A DNA stretch of 64,000 bases from [Leptolyngbya] sp. JSC-1 (GTDB taxonomy: Bacteria; Cyanobacteriota; Cyanobacteriia; Elainellales; Elainellaceae), in assembly GCA_000733415.1 (NCBI GenBank), contig KL662191.1:448415-512414 (forward strand). The letters are read 5' to 3'. Both the position numbers and the translations under genes were made by a program. Positions 42,071-51,119 of the stretch are shown one piece after another. The notes below the pieces were generated by a model. That model searched no databases and had not been told where the DNA came from. It saw only the letters and a list, made by a program, of their open reading frames with translations. Position 1 is the stretch's first letter, and every line of letters starts with the position of its first letter.

Positions 42071-44131
42071 TCAATGCTTGCCCAACAGCCGATCGCGCAA
42101 ATGCTTGATCCGGTCGCGTAACTTAGCCGCCTCTTCAAATTCGAGTTTTTTGGCGGCTTCTTTCATTTCTGCTTCGAGTCGGACAATCAGGTCGGGAATG
42201 TTTTCCAGCGGTAGATCATCGGCCTGTTCGTAGGCTTGGTCTAGCTCTTGCGCCGTGAGCCGACGCGACACCTCCAAAAATTGCAGAATTGCATTACTGG
42301 AGCGTTTGATGATCGATTTGGGGGTAATGCCGTGCTTTTGGTTGTACTCGAGCTGAATTTTGCGACGACGTTCGGTTTCACTAATGGCTCGTTCCATACT
42401 GTCGGTGAGGTTGTCGGCATAGAGAATTGCCTGCCCCCGCACATGGCGAGCGGCTCGTCCGATCGTCTGAATCAGCGATCGTTCGGCTCGCAAAAAGCCT
42501 TCTTTGTCGGCATCCAGAATCGCCACCAGTGACACCTCTGGCAAGTCCAATCCTTCCCGCAGTAGGTTTACCCCGATCAAGACATCAAAATCGCCGTTGC
42601 GCAGATCCTGAAGAATCTCGATGCGTTCGATCGAGTTGATTTCAGAATGGAGATAGCGGACTCGAATTGCCCGTTCTTGCAGGTATTCCGTCAAATCTTC
42701 GGCCATGCGTTTGGTCAGCGTAGTCACCAACGTTCGTTCGTTGAGCTGTACCCGCTGTTGAATTTCATGCAGTAAATCGTCTATTTGACCATCCGTGGGC
42801 CGTACCGAAATTTCTGGATCGACCACACCCGTAGGCCGAATCACTTGTTCGACTACTCGCCCCGTTCCGGGAATATACAGTTTACTTTCAACCTTGCCTT
42901 CGGTCTTAACTTCAAACCGACCGTCCGAGACCTCCAGTTCCCAATCTCCCGGCGTGGCCGAGACAAAAATACACTGCTTCACCTTCTGCCAAAATTCTTC
43001 CGCCTTGAGGGGACGGTTATCTGCGGCGCTGGGTAAGCGAAAGCCATGCTCAATCAGCGTCAGTTTGCGAGAGCGGTCGCCGTTGTACATCCCGCGAATC
43101 TGCGGCACCGTGACGTGAGACTCATCGATCACCAGCAGCCAATCGTCTGGGAAATAATCGAGCAAGCATTCAGGCGGTGAACCGGCAGGACGACCGGCCA
43201 AGTGACGCGCATAGTTTTCCACGCCGTTGCAATAACCCACTTCCCGCAGCATTTCCAGGTCATAGCGAGTGCGCTGGTCAAGCCGTTGGGCTTCCAGCAG
43301 CTTATTGTCTTTTTCTAGCTCAATCAGCCGATCCTTCAGCTCTTGCTCAATGGCGTTGCAGGCTTCCTCTAGCCGCTCATTGGGAGTAACAAAGTGGCGA
43401 GCCGGATAGACATTCAGAGCATCCATGCTTTGCAGCGTTTCGCCAGTAATCGGATCAATGTAACGAATTGCATCAATTTCATCGCCAAAAAACTCGATCC
43501 GAATCAGGCGATCTTCGTAGGCCGGACCAATTTCCAGCACATCGCCCTTCACCCGAAACTTGCCTCGCCCCACATCCAGGTCATTACGTTCGTATTGCAC
43601 GGCTGCCAAATCGCGCAACACCTGCCGTTGGTCTATTTCCATCCCAACCCGAAACGGAATCGAAGCCCGCAGGTACTCCGAGGGAATCCCTAAACCATAA
43701 ATGCAGCTAATCGATGCCACCACAATCACATCCCGCCGCTCAAACAGTGACCGCGTAGCCGAGTGCCTCAGCATGTCAATCTCATCGTTGATTGAAGCGG
43801 TTTTGGCGATGTAGGTATCGGTGACTGGAATGTAGGCTTCTGGTTGGTAATAGTCGTAATAGCTGATAAAGTACTCAACCGCGTTATCTGGAAAAAATTC
43901 CCGCAGCTCATTACACAACTGTGCTGCCAGGGTTTTGTTATGGGCCAAAACCAGCGTTGGTTTACCGACATTTTGAATCACCCGGGCAACTGAGTGGGTT
44001 TTTCCAGTTCCCGTTGCCCCCAGCAAGGTTTGGAAGCGATGCCCTGCCTGCACATGTTTAGTTAGCTGCTTGATTGCCTTGGGCTGGTCTCCCTTTGGCT
44101 CAAACGGTGCCTGAATGTTAAATTCTGCCAT
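42071..44131 (-). CDS. uvrB: excinuclease ABC subunit B
   Basis: UvrB is the damage-verifying helicase of nucleotide excision repair, acting with UvrA and UvrC. Visible are Walker A LLGATGTGKTHSVA, the beta-hairpin region FISYYDYYQPEAYIP, IDESHVTVPQIRGMY, the helicase motif GVNLLREGLDLPEV, QTIGRAARHVRG, and the C-terminal UVR motif (EAEMKEAAKKLEFEEAAKLRD) that contacts UvrC. The 686-residue length is normal. It starts at ATG 44131 and has a 470-bp upstream spacer. I see no clear LexA box. Confidence 0.98.
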   Translation of the reverse strand: MAEFNIQAPFEPKGDQPKAIKQLTKHVQAGHRFQTLLGATGTGKTHSVARVIQNVGKPTLVLAHNKTLAAQLCNELREFFPDNAVEYFISYYDYYQPEAYIPVTDTYIAKTASINDEIDMLRHSATRSLFERRDVIVVASISCIYGLGIPSEYLRASIPFRVGMEIDQRQVLRDLAAVQYERNDLDVGRGKFRVKGDVLEIGPAYEDRLIRIEFFGDEIDAIRYIDPITGETLQSMDALNVYPARHFVTPNERLEEACNAIEQELKDRLIELEKDNKLLEAQRLDQRTRYDLEMLREVGYCNGVENYARHLAGRPAGSPPECLLDYFPDDWLLVIDESHVTVPQIRGMYNGDRSRKLTLIEHGFRLPSAADNRPLKAEEFWQKVKQCIFVSATPGDWELEVSDGRFEVKTEGKVESKLYIPGTGRVVEQVIRPTGVVDPEISVRPTDGQIDDLLHEIQQRVQLNERTLVTTLTKRMAEDLTEYLQERAIRVRYLHSEINSIERIEILQDLRNGDFDVLIGVNLLREGLDLPEVSLVAILDADKEGFLRAERSLIQTIGRAARHVRGQAILYADNLTDSMERAISETERRRKIQLEYNQKHGITPKSIIKRSSNAILQFLEVSRRLTAQELDQAYEQADDLPLENIPDLIVRLEAEMKEAAKKLEFEEAAKLRDRIKHLRDRLLGKH

Positions 44132-44603
44132 GCTGCCTTCTGGATGACATTACGCCTCTTCTATGATGACGAATTGTAATCATAGCTGGAGCAGCAATTG
44201 GTCGCTGGGAACTCTAAACTCAAGAGTAATGCGGATTAGCTTCTCTTATATCAATCGCCTCGTTAATAAAAATCCTTGAATTGTATCCAATGAATCTTGT
44301 TTCAATGGACTACAGCAATCAACAATGGCAGCCCTGGGGTATCTACACAAGCCAGTCTTGCAGGATTTCGAGCCAACTTTGGACCAGACTGCGGCAATGG
44401 AGCAGTAAGTTACGTTTTTGACATCAACTACCTCTCAGGAACGCCACATCGTAGCGCTAGCCACAGACAGCTATAGACATGAGTTCCATAATATGTGATT
44501 CTCTACGTCAGCCATCTGAAAATTCGCCACTCCTACTGACCTCAGGCCAGAAGAATCGGTTCCTGTTCCCTATCCTCGGCGACTTTCGCTGCATCTACTC
44601 GCT
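44132..44603. other. spacer upstream of uvrB and of the unknown 206-residue gene
   Basis: About 470 bp between divergent genes, with no ORF I trust. The reading frames present are short and have no protein-like composition. No hairpin or RNA gene recognised. Confidence 0.5.
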
Positions 44604-45224
44604 ATGCAACTATCTCCCTACACGCAATACTACATTCGCAAGCTGCTGCGTCAGTACCTTAGTTACATTCACTATCCTCTAACCGGCGTTGGAGTTTGCA
44701 ATTTTTTTCAGACGGACCTAAACCAATTGCTGAAGCAGCTCTATTCAAAAGGGTTCGAGTATGGCATCAAGATTCAGGAGTTGGAAACTCTGATTCATCT
44801 GCATCAAGCCAGCGAACCACAGAAGATTTATCCTTACGAAACCCTTTCCGAGATCGAGCAGAAGATTTTTTGGATCCTCGGCCTCAAGTTTTTGGCTATT
44901 TTACCCTCAATGCCGCTGACCGTTGTGTCAGAAGCCTCCGCAGCCTTGTTCCATTTCGTCTTGAATGGCCAACTTCACCAGGGCATTCGTCACGCCGATG
45001 AACTCTATGGTATGGTGCTGGAGTTTGGTGCTGTTCGTCTTAGCGAGACGGAGTCCTCACAAAATTTAGAAGCTTATCGGTTGCTGCTTGAACTCACCGA
45101 TCAAAGCATTCCCTTCATCTTGACTGTATCTGAATTTCGCCACGGCATCTGGGTCAGCCTGCGCGCACCGTCCTACCACACCCTATTCAAACAGAACACC
45201 CCGATACTGAAGAAAATCGCCTAG
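44604..45224 (+). CDS. conserved-looking hypothetical protein, 206 residues
   Basis: I do not recognise the family. The sequence has protein-like amphipathic helices (DLNQLLKQLYSKGFEYGIKIQELETLI; LGLKFLAILPSMPLTVVSEASAALFHFVL) and a C-terminal part (RLLLELTDQSIPFILTVSEFRHGIWVSLRAP). There is no signal peptide, no clear membrane helix and no cysteine or histidine cluster. The start ATG has no obvious Shine-Dalgarno. The gene stands alone between divergent uvrB and the permease gene. Confidence 0.6.
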   Translation: MQLSPYTQYYIRKLLRQYLSYIHYPLTGVGVCNFFQTDLNQLLKQLYSKGFEYGIKIQELETLIHLHQASEPQKIYPYETLSEIEQKIFWILGLKFLAILPSMPLTVVSEASAALFHFVLNGQLHQGIRHADELYGMVLEFGAVRLSETESSQNLEAYRLLLELTDQSIPFILTVSEFRHGIWVSLRAPSYHTLFKQNTPILKKIA

Positions 45225-45543
45225 GCAACCGCCCACACCACATCCAAACAGGTCACATCCAGTGCGCCTAGCGCTCAAAGCCTCATAGAGCAAGCCCAAA
45301 TTGGTTGTAAAAACGGCGGCCAGACGCTCGTGTATTTCCTGGCTTCTGGCTCTTGACTCCTCAATCATTTCACAATCCATCTGATCTACTGCCTCTTGGT
45401 TCCCTGCTTGCTCGACCTCTTGACAGTAGGGTATTGCTGTCTGCTTAAGTAAGTGAAAGGCAGCATTGGTAAGCGTTAACGCTGAGAGCGATTCAACCTA
45501 GCTTCTCCCGCAGCCTTAAGCTCAATTTACTGGAGGGGGTGCG
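45225..45543. other. spacer before the permease gene
   Basis: About 320 bp. A minus-strand frame reaches into it from the preceding gene but has Cys/Gly-rich, unlikely composition. A strong GGAGG at 45531-45535 serves the permease start. Confidence 0.5.
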
Positions 45544-46887
45544 GTGGAAAATTGGCAAGCAATCATGGCGACGGTCACCTTTCTAGGGGTGATCCTGTTG
45601 TTGATGACCGAGTGGGTTCACTTGACGATTGCGGCATTTCTGGGAGCAATGCTGCTCGTCTTTACGAACGTAATGAGCTTGAATGAGGCCATTGGCTACA
45701 TCGGCAACAGCTACCCAACGTTGGCCCTGTTTTTTGGCGTCATGGTGCTGGTGCGAGCCTTTGAGCCGACAAAAATCTTTGACTACCTGGCTACCCAAAT
45801 CGTCATTTCGGCTAAGGGGCAAGGCAAACGGCTGCTTTTGGCAATTGTGGCGATTACCACCCCCATCTGTGCAATTCTGCCCAATGCCACAACGGTAATG
45901 CTGCTAGCCCCTCTGATTCCGCCAATGGCTGAGGAGATTGGGGTGGACTTTGTGCCGTTATTAATTCTAATGGTATTTGTTGCCAATAGCGCTGGCTTAT
46001 TAACTGTGGTGGGCGATCCAGCAACCTATATTGTGGGCGAGGCCGTGAATGTCGGCTTTGTGGAATATCTACAGCGCTTAAGCTTAGGTGGGGTTTTGGC
46101 AATTATCACCCTTGTGCTCATGCTGCCGTTTTTGTTTCCTGACATTTGGCGACGACAGCTGGGAGATTTGGACCATTTGCCCCATCCAGAGATTAACCAT
46201 CCCCGTGTGCTCACCGCTGGGATGATTATTGTGGCACTCGTGCTGCTGTTTTTTGTGATCGGCGAATTTATGCCCGTGCCTGTGTCGCCAGCAGCAGCAG
46301 CCTTGATGGGAGCGGCTTTAGCATTACTGCTAGCTCACCAGAGCAAAATTGATACCGTCAACAACATTCTGCGCGATGTGGACTGGAGTACTCTGCTGTT
46401 TTTCATGTGCATTTTCGTGGTGATTGGCGGACTGGAAAAAACGGGCGTAATCAGCAGTTTGTCAGCCATCCTCGGAGTTTTATTGGGTCAAAACATTTTG
46501 CTGGCTGCTCTGGTGCTCTTGTTCTTTGTCGGGATTGTTTCCAGTGTGGTACCCAATATTCCACTAGTGGTGGCAATGGTGCCGCTGCTAAAGCAGTACG
46601 TCGTCAACGCTGGGTTAGCGGGTCCAGAGATTTTGCAAACTGGTTTTGCAGGTGATTTACCGCCAACTGTTTTACCGTTGTTCTATGCCATGATGTTTGG
46701 AGCGACGCTGGGAGGAAATGGCACTCTAGTGGGTGCTTCGTCTAATATCGTGGCGGCTGGAATTGCAGAAATGCACGGACGCCCCATTCCCTTTAAGCGA
46801 TTTCTTCGCTACGGGCCGCCGGTAGCTTTGATGCAGCTTCTCGCCGCTGCCTTCTATGTGGTAGCCCGGTTTTTTGTCTGGCAATGA
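45544..46887 (+). CDS. SLC13/ArsB/NhaD-type permease
   Basis: 447 residues with about 11-12 membrane helices in the ion-transporter superfamily layout. Marker segments are YPTLALFFGVMVLVRAFEPT, ILPNATTVMLLAPLIPPMAEE, NSAGLLTVVGDPATYIVG (the conserved SNxGG-like half site) and GNGTLVGASSNIVAAGIAE (the inverted second half site). Members export arsenite or exchange Na+ for H+, or import dicarboxylates/citrate; the sequence does not settle which. Start is GTG 45544 with GGAGGGGG 7 bp upstream. The stop is 2 bp from that of a convergent HicB-like gene. Confidence 0.85.
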   Translation: MENWQAIMATVTFLGVILLLMTEWVHLTIAAFLGAMLLVFTNVMSLNEAIGYIGNSYPTLALFFGVMVLVRAFEPTKIFDYLATQIVISAKGQGKRLLLAIVAITTPICAILPNATTVMLLAPLIPPMAEEIGVDFVPLLILMVFVANSAGLLTVVGDPATYIVGEAVNVGFVEYLQRLSLGGVLAIITLVLMLPFLFPDIWRRQLGDLDHLPHPEINHPRVLTAGMIIVALVLLFFVIGEFMPVPVSPAAAALMGAALALLLAHQSKIDTVNNILRDVDWSTLLFFMCIFVVIGGLEKTGVISSLSAILGVLLGQNILLAALVLLFFVGIVSSVVPNIPLVVAMVPLLKQYVVNAGLAGPEILQTGFAGDLPPTVLPLFYAMMFGATLGGNGTLVGASSNIVAAGIAEMHGRPIPFKRFLRYGPPVALMQLLAAAFYVVARFFVWQ

Positions 46888-46889
46888 CT

Positions 46890-47108
46890 TCAGCGATGGA
46901 CGGCCAACGGTGTGTTAGGCGCTTGATTAAGAATCTGGCAGAAGCTGAGATAGGTATCTACCGCCTTATGAAACTCTGCTTCTGCCGCTGTCTCGCTTGT
47001 GGCTTCAAAGGTCACTATGTCCTGGATGCTGGAAACCCGGCCATACCAAACCTGGGAATTGGGATCTCGGTTGAGAATGGTTGTGTATCCTTTGTAGCTC
47101 AGATTCAT
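46890..47108 (-). CDS. orphan HicB-like protein (N-terminal domain only)
   Basis: 72 residues match the partial RNase-H-like HicB domain: YKGYTTILN at the start, VWYGRVSSIQDIVTFEATS in the middle, and EAEFHKAVDTYLSFC near the end, ending at APNTPLAVHR just where other HicB proteins continue into a ribbon-helix-helix DNA-binding domain. It thus lacks the DNA-binding part. No HicA toxin frame lies upstream or downstream. ATG 47108 is chosen; a GTG three codons earlier is possible. It closely resembles the first 70 residues of the HicB at 58644-59399, so it may be a relic of a duplicated system or a stand-alone antidote. Confidence 0.65.
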   Translation of the reverse strand: MNLSYKGYTTILNRDPNSQVWYGRVSSIQDIVTFEATSETAAEAEFHKAVDTYLSFCQILNQAPNTPLAVHR

Positions 47109-47970
47109 TGCACTCACCGGAATTGTTGGGAATTTGATGATTGGGATCTTGAGATCTATTGTTGGGATCTTGACTGGCAGAAGCAGCTAATGGCAGCGAT
47201 CCTAGGGCATCAGAGAAATGAAACCCTGTTTCAGCAGACAGACTTTGACCAATGCTGCAAAAATTCAACTGCTAGTTTGCAAGTCCAATTGCTTACTCCA
47301 ATTGCTTACCCCGATTGACTTAGTAAACTGCACTGACTACCGTACTAGTTCGGCTGACACTTCTTATGAACTCCTCCTCACAACATTACAAACTGAATAG
47401 AGTGACAAATCTCTTACAAAATGTAGGCTTAATAGTAGTTTCTATACCTGCCAACCGACCAATTATTTAGTTCTATTTGCTGCACCGAATAAATAAATTT
47501 TTCAACTGCAAAGCTGTAAGTTCTGCTTATAGGATTGCCTGCTACTATCAATGAGTAATTGTTGAATAAGATTGCTAAATAAGCAAGGCAAATCAGACAA
47601 AAAACAGATTGATTAGAGACAAGTTTAATACAAAATGGTGAAACGCAGATTAGTCCAAGTTGAGATTAGTCCAAGTTGAAATCAGCAAGCCAGTGGAGAG
47701 CAAGATCTCAGAATAGATTGCAACCGTTGAAAACCTAAAAAAATGGAAATCTGAGGATTGCTTGCCCATTTCTTGCTAGCTTTCCGCGAACCTAATTTGT
47801 CTTCAGATAGCTAGCAGTCTAACCGATTCTATTCCTATTAGTTCGGCTAGTTGTTAAAGCTACATCAAAAGTTTCGGACAATTGATTAAGCAAAAGTAAG
47901 GAGCGTTGATTAGCGCCGTCTTGCTCTGGAGAGTGCATTCTAACTAAAATTGCCCGAACAATGACATCCC
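47109..47970. other. 860-bp non-coding stretch with tandem duplications
   Basis: No supportable gene; all frames are short. TTGGGATCTTGA occurs twice near 47145-47172. GATTAGTCCAAGTTGA is repeated exactly back to back at 47648-47663 and 47664-47679. The middle is AT-rich (47400-47640). An old gene may have decayed here, but I cannot identify it. Confidence 0.55.
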
Positions 47971-48315
47971 CTATTCGGGTAAATTTAATCTCTGCTTTAG
48001 ATGATTTTTCAACAGGGCTTCGGCCTGGTCAGGATGCTGATGGATTAACATTAGCAACTCATCAGATTCTAAATTGACCAATTTGGCATAAAAGCGGATT
48101 TCTCCTAACACTCGTGCCTCGCTCTGCCGCAGATACATTGCCAGACAGTTCAAGGCTTGAGTTGTGCGTTCCTGCTGGCGAAAAAAGGCCAGGGATGAGA
48201 GCAGAGCACTTTCGTATAGGGGTAGGGGAGGTAGATGGAGCGGATCGCCGGTTTCAAAACGCATAGACGCAGCGGCAGCAAACAAAGTTCCATTATAGTG
48301 AGCTGAGTCCTTCAA
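47971..48315 (-). CDS. hypothetical protein, 114 residues, follows the M28 peptidase
   Basis: I do not recognise this family. It is mostly alpha-helical in appearance (YESALLSSLAFFRQQERTTQALNCLAMYLRQSEARVLGEIRFYAKLV) and ends in a Gln/His/Leu-rich helix. The TTG start at 48315 overlaps the peptidase by 23 bp, with GGGGG just upstream; ATG 48264 is an alternative start. The overlap suggests translational coupling with the peptidase gene. Confidence 0.6.
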   Translation of the reverse strand: MKDSAHYNGTLFAAAASMRFETGDPLHLPPLPLYESALLSSLAFFRQQERTTQALNCLAMYLRQSEARVLGEIRFYAKLVNLESDELLMLIHQHPDQAEALLKNHLKQRLNLPE

Positions 48316-49210
48316 TTAACCCCCAGCACAGGTTTGTTAGGAAATCTAAATCTAATGTCTCCAGCCGATCACTACTGCGGTGATAGTGAGGATTGCGCAG
48401 ATTGGCGGTGTCGGTCACCATAATCGCACGGTAACCCCGGTCCCAAAAGGGAGCGTGATCGCTGCGGCGAGTATCGGGAACGATTTTGCCTCTAGCTCCA
48501 GCCGGTAGCCACTCGCAGGGCTGTCCAGTGCGACGAATAGCCCGGTTGAGGCGTAGTAAATCTGGAATGGTCCGCCAGTTGCCAATCAAACCGACAAAAT
48601 TACCACGATTCGGATAAAAGTACTGCAATCCAGGCGGGTAAGACTGGGAACCCGGCACATGGCTGCAATAGCCCAGCATCTCCAGAGAAATCATTAGGCG
48701 CAGGGACTGTTTTTGCTGATGCAGATCGACAGCATAGGCAGTACTACCAACTAGACCAAATTCTTCCAAATCAAACGCAACCAAGCGTAGCGGATAACGA
48801 GTCGGTTGATGAGCAAAGTGGCGGGCCAACTCCAAAAGCACGGCGATTCCTGTCGCATTATCATCGGCACCAGGGCAGCCAGGAACCGCATCATAATGGG
48901 CGCCAACCAGTATTGGAGCCACTGCTGAGGATGAAGCGGGCGAAGCAGGCGGCAGGTTGAGGATTAGATTCTGGTGCCGTTGCCCCTGAAACTCGAAGCT
49001 GTGCTGTTCAACCGTTCCCCATTGGCTCAACTGCTGCTGGATATAGTGCTGCACATAGAAATGGCCGGCCGTTGCCAAGTAGGGATCGCGCTCACGGGCA
49101 ACCTGTTGCAGGTGCTGAGTCAATCGTTGCTTGAGCACCGCAATTTGTAGCTGGTTATCTGGCTGGTTGTTTGGCCGATTATCGGCAGGGTGAGCTGGAG
49201 TCTGAGCCAT
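48293..49210 (-). CDS. M28 family metallopeptidase (aminopeptidase-like)
   Basis: A zinc exopeptidase of the M28 clan. The metal-binding sites are visible as VGAHYDAV (His), GADDNATG (bridging Asp), DLEEFGLVGS (catalytic Glu and ligand Glu) and, near the end, RRSDHAPF (His). All five positions are present, so it should be active. I see no convincing signal peptide (N-terminus QTPAHPADNRPNNQPDNQ is polar), so it may be cytoplasmic. 305 residues. It belongs to a minus-strand run with the 114-residue protein downstream and a small membrane protein upstream. Confidence 0.88.
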   Translation of the reverse strand: MAQTPAHPADNRPNNQPDNQLQIAVLKQRLTQHLQQVARERDPYLATAGHFYVQHYIQQQLSQWGTVEQHSFEFQGQRHQNLILNLPPASPASSSAVAPILVGAHYDAVPGCPGADDNATGIAVLLELARHFAHQPTRYPLRLVAFDLEEFGLVGSTAYAVDLHQQKQSLRLMISLEMLGYCSHVPGSQSYPPGLQYFYPNRGNFVGLIGNWRTIPDLLRLNRAIRRTGQPCEWLPAGARGKIVPDTRRSDHAPFWDRGYRAIMVTDTANLRNPHYHRSSDRLETLDLDFLTNLCWGLIEGLSSL

Positions 49211-49243
49211 TGTGCCTACTGGTCGTTCCAGTCGTTGGGCAAC

Positions 49244-49573
49244 CTAGAGTGAAAACAACAGCGATACAGCCATGAACAGCATAATTGCCGCCATTCCGAC
49301 TGCCATGCGTCGAGCCAGCCGCTGGGGAGCAAAGCCGATTAAAGGCAGCAAATTCCAGCTAATCACTTCCAGCAAGGCAATCACTAAAACTCCGATTTGC
49401 AGCGGTTGACTGATCGACTGAATCGCAGCTTGGAGACTGGTGGGTGCAATCACGCTGAGTAGCAACAACAGTAGCCCCCCGACCGCCACTACCGCTCCCA
49501 AGAAGGCCAAAGCCAGCGTTAGCCCCAGCAGTAAATAAATCCCGTCCTGTTGCCACCTTGCTCGATGCTGCAT
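49244..49573 (-). CDS. small two-to-three-helix membrane protein
   Basis: 109 residues from ATG 49573 (MQHRARWQQDG). Three hydrophobic stretches: GIYLLLGLTLALAFLGAVVA with VGGLLLLLLSVI, LQIGVLVIALLEVISWNLL, and MAVGMAAIMLFMAVSLLF. No family recognised. The upstream start codon in the same frame would overlap the M15 gene and is less likely. It sits between the M15 and M28 peptidase genes on the same strand, spacing 10 and 33 bp, so the three are probably one transcript. Confidence 0.6.
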   Translation of the reverse strand: MQHRARWQQDGIYLLLGLTLALAFLGAVVAVGGLLLLLLSVIAPTSLQAAIQSISQPLQIGVLVIALLEVISWNLLPLIGFAPQRLARRMAVGMAAIMLFMAVSLLFSL

Positions 49574-49583
49574 GCTTACCCCC

Positions 49584-50954
49584 TCAAAATCCCCAGGTTC
49601 GTTTCGGACCAATATCTAAATGAATAATATTTGGCATCGCGCTATAGATGCCCATGCCTCCACTCCACCACAGCATCAGCGCGTTGGCAACCCATCTGCC
49701 ACTGAGACCTGGTACCTGTACATCTACAGCTTTGCCATAGAGATGTTGGCTGTTTGGCACTCCACCCACGGCTTCGTTGATCGCAGGCGGACGGTACCAG
49801 GAAGTAACAATAAACGGCCTACCGATCTGGTCTCGCGCTTTTTGCAGTTCTCGTGCTAAGGCAATGATATTGTTAACAATCGTCACATTTTCGGGAATGC
49901 GGGTGGCATCTTTGGTGGCCTCGCCCCAGGTAAAGCTGCCGCCGGGAATGATGGGCTGATCGGTGTAGAAAGTGCCGCGATTGCCGGGGAGTTTAAACGG
50001 AATGCCTTGATAGGGTGGGGGTGTTGGCGCTGGTGGCGGTGTTGGGGTTGGAGTCGGCGTGGGTCTGGGCGTGGGTCTGGGCGTGGGTGTGGGGCGAGGA
50101 GACGGAATTGGGCTTGCAGGTGGATAGACAATAGCGCCATTGCGAATCACCTGGACATGTCTGCCAAAAACGTACCAAGTGCTGAGCCGCTGAATGTAGT
50201 CTTTTTCGTACTTCAGTGCAAATCTGAGATGGCCATTGAAACGTCCCTGGGCATCCGCATAGGCATAGGAATGCAGCCGCCAGACGGTTCCCCTAGCCAC
50301 TGGATGCTTGTCGGCCTCGCTGAGCTGCTCTGACGGTACTGGGCGTCGCTTGAATAGGGTAGGGACAATCACCTGCATCAACGGTGTGTTGAGATCTTCT
50401 GGCGGGTAAACGATTTTGTCATCAAACTCAACATAGGCGTGCTGGTCATAGACAAACCAGGTGCTGAAGCCACGAATAAAATCCTCTCGCGAACGAATCG
50501 CAAATTTAATGTGGCTACTAAAATCTCCCTGACTGTCAGCATAGGCATAGGACTGTAGCTCGATGCTTCGCCCTGCTTCAATTGGATAAATTTCTGCTGG
50601 TGAGAGCGATGAAGACTGCACCGGACGCCGTTTTAGTACCGTGTCGCGAGTGATGCGCAGAATCGGCAGAGACATCTGATCCTCGATGGGATAGACTATT
50701 TCGCCATCCTGCTCCACCTGAGCGTGGAGGCTGTAGACGAACCAGGTGTTTAACCCACGAATGAAGCTGTTCTTGAGCGCAAACTTGATATGACCTTGGA
50801 AGGTTCCGTTCACATCAGCGTAGGCATAGGACTGAATTGGGAACGTGCTTCCGGCTGTCACCGCATGTAGCTCCTGGGCCGTCAGGGTAGACGCCTGCTC
50901 TGGACGAAGTTTAAAGAATGTATCTTTATTGACTCTCAGTATCTGCTCAGCCAT
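49584..50954 (-). CDS. M15 family peptidase with three N-terminal repeats
   Basis: The first 270 residues are three copies of a module of about 90 residues, each with [FLV]KRRP or KLRPEQ, SYAYAD..G.F.GHI[KR]FAL[KR], [FI][IQ]RGLxTW[FY]V and IVYP. A Pro/Thr linker (PTPTPRPTPRPTPTP) follows. The C-terminal domain is a peptidase M15/VanY-type fold with FIVTSWYRPP, NSQHLYGKAVDV (zinc His and Asp) and NIIHLDIG (second His), as in D,D-carboxypeptidases and zinc-binding endolysins. There is no signal peptide, which is strange for a wall enzyme. Substrate is probably peptidoglycan stem peptide; the repeat function is unknown. Confidence 0.8.
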   Translation of the reverse strand: MAEQILRVNKDTFFKLRPEQASTLTAQELHAVTAGSTFPIQSYAYADVNGTFQGHIKFALKNSFIRGLNTWFVYSLHAQVEQDGEIVYPIEDQMSLPILRITRDTVLKRRPVQSSSLSPAEIYPIEAGRSIELQSYAYADSQGDFSSHIKFAIRSREDFIRGFSTWFVYDQHAYVEFDDKIVYPPEDLNTPLMQVIVPTLFKRRPVPSEQLSEADKHPVARGTVWRLHSYAYADAQGRFNGHLRFALKYEKDYIQRLSTWYVFGRHVQVIRNGAIVYPPASPIPSPRPTPTPRPTPRPTPTPTPTPPPAPTPPPYQGIPFKLPGNRGTFYTDQPIIPGGSFTWGEATKDATRIPENVTIVNNIIALARELQKARDQIGRPFIVTSWYRPPAINEAVGGVPNSQHLYGKAVDVQVPGLSGRWVANALMLWWSGGMGIYSAMPNIIHLDIGPKRTWGF

Positions 50955-51119
50955 GCAGCCAATCTCGAAAAAGCTCTCGAAGAATCTATGCCGCTATTTA
51001 GATGCGCTGGAATTACACCTGCGCGAGCGGGGGATTGCCCCGAGTATGGCACGACCTAGCTGCCAGTCGCCAGGGTGCCAAACTCCCTCTCAGGAGCACT
51101 CAAGATTCGTTGAGCAAGA

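Noticed and set aside
45183..45380. Minus-strand Cys/Gly-rich frame after the 206-residue gene
   Set aside because: It overlaps the end of the plus-strand gene and looks like random translation.
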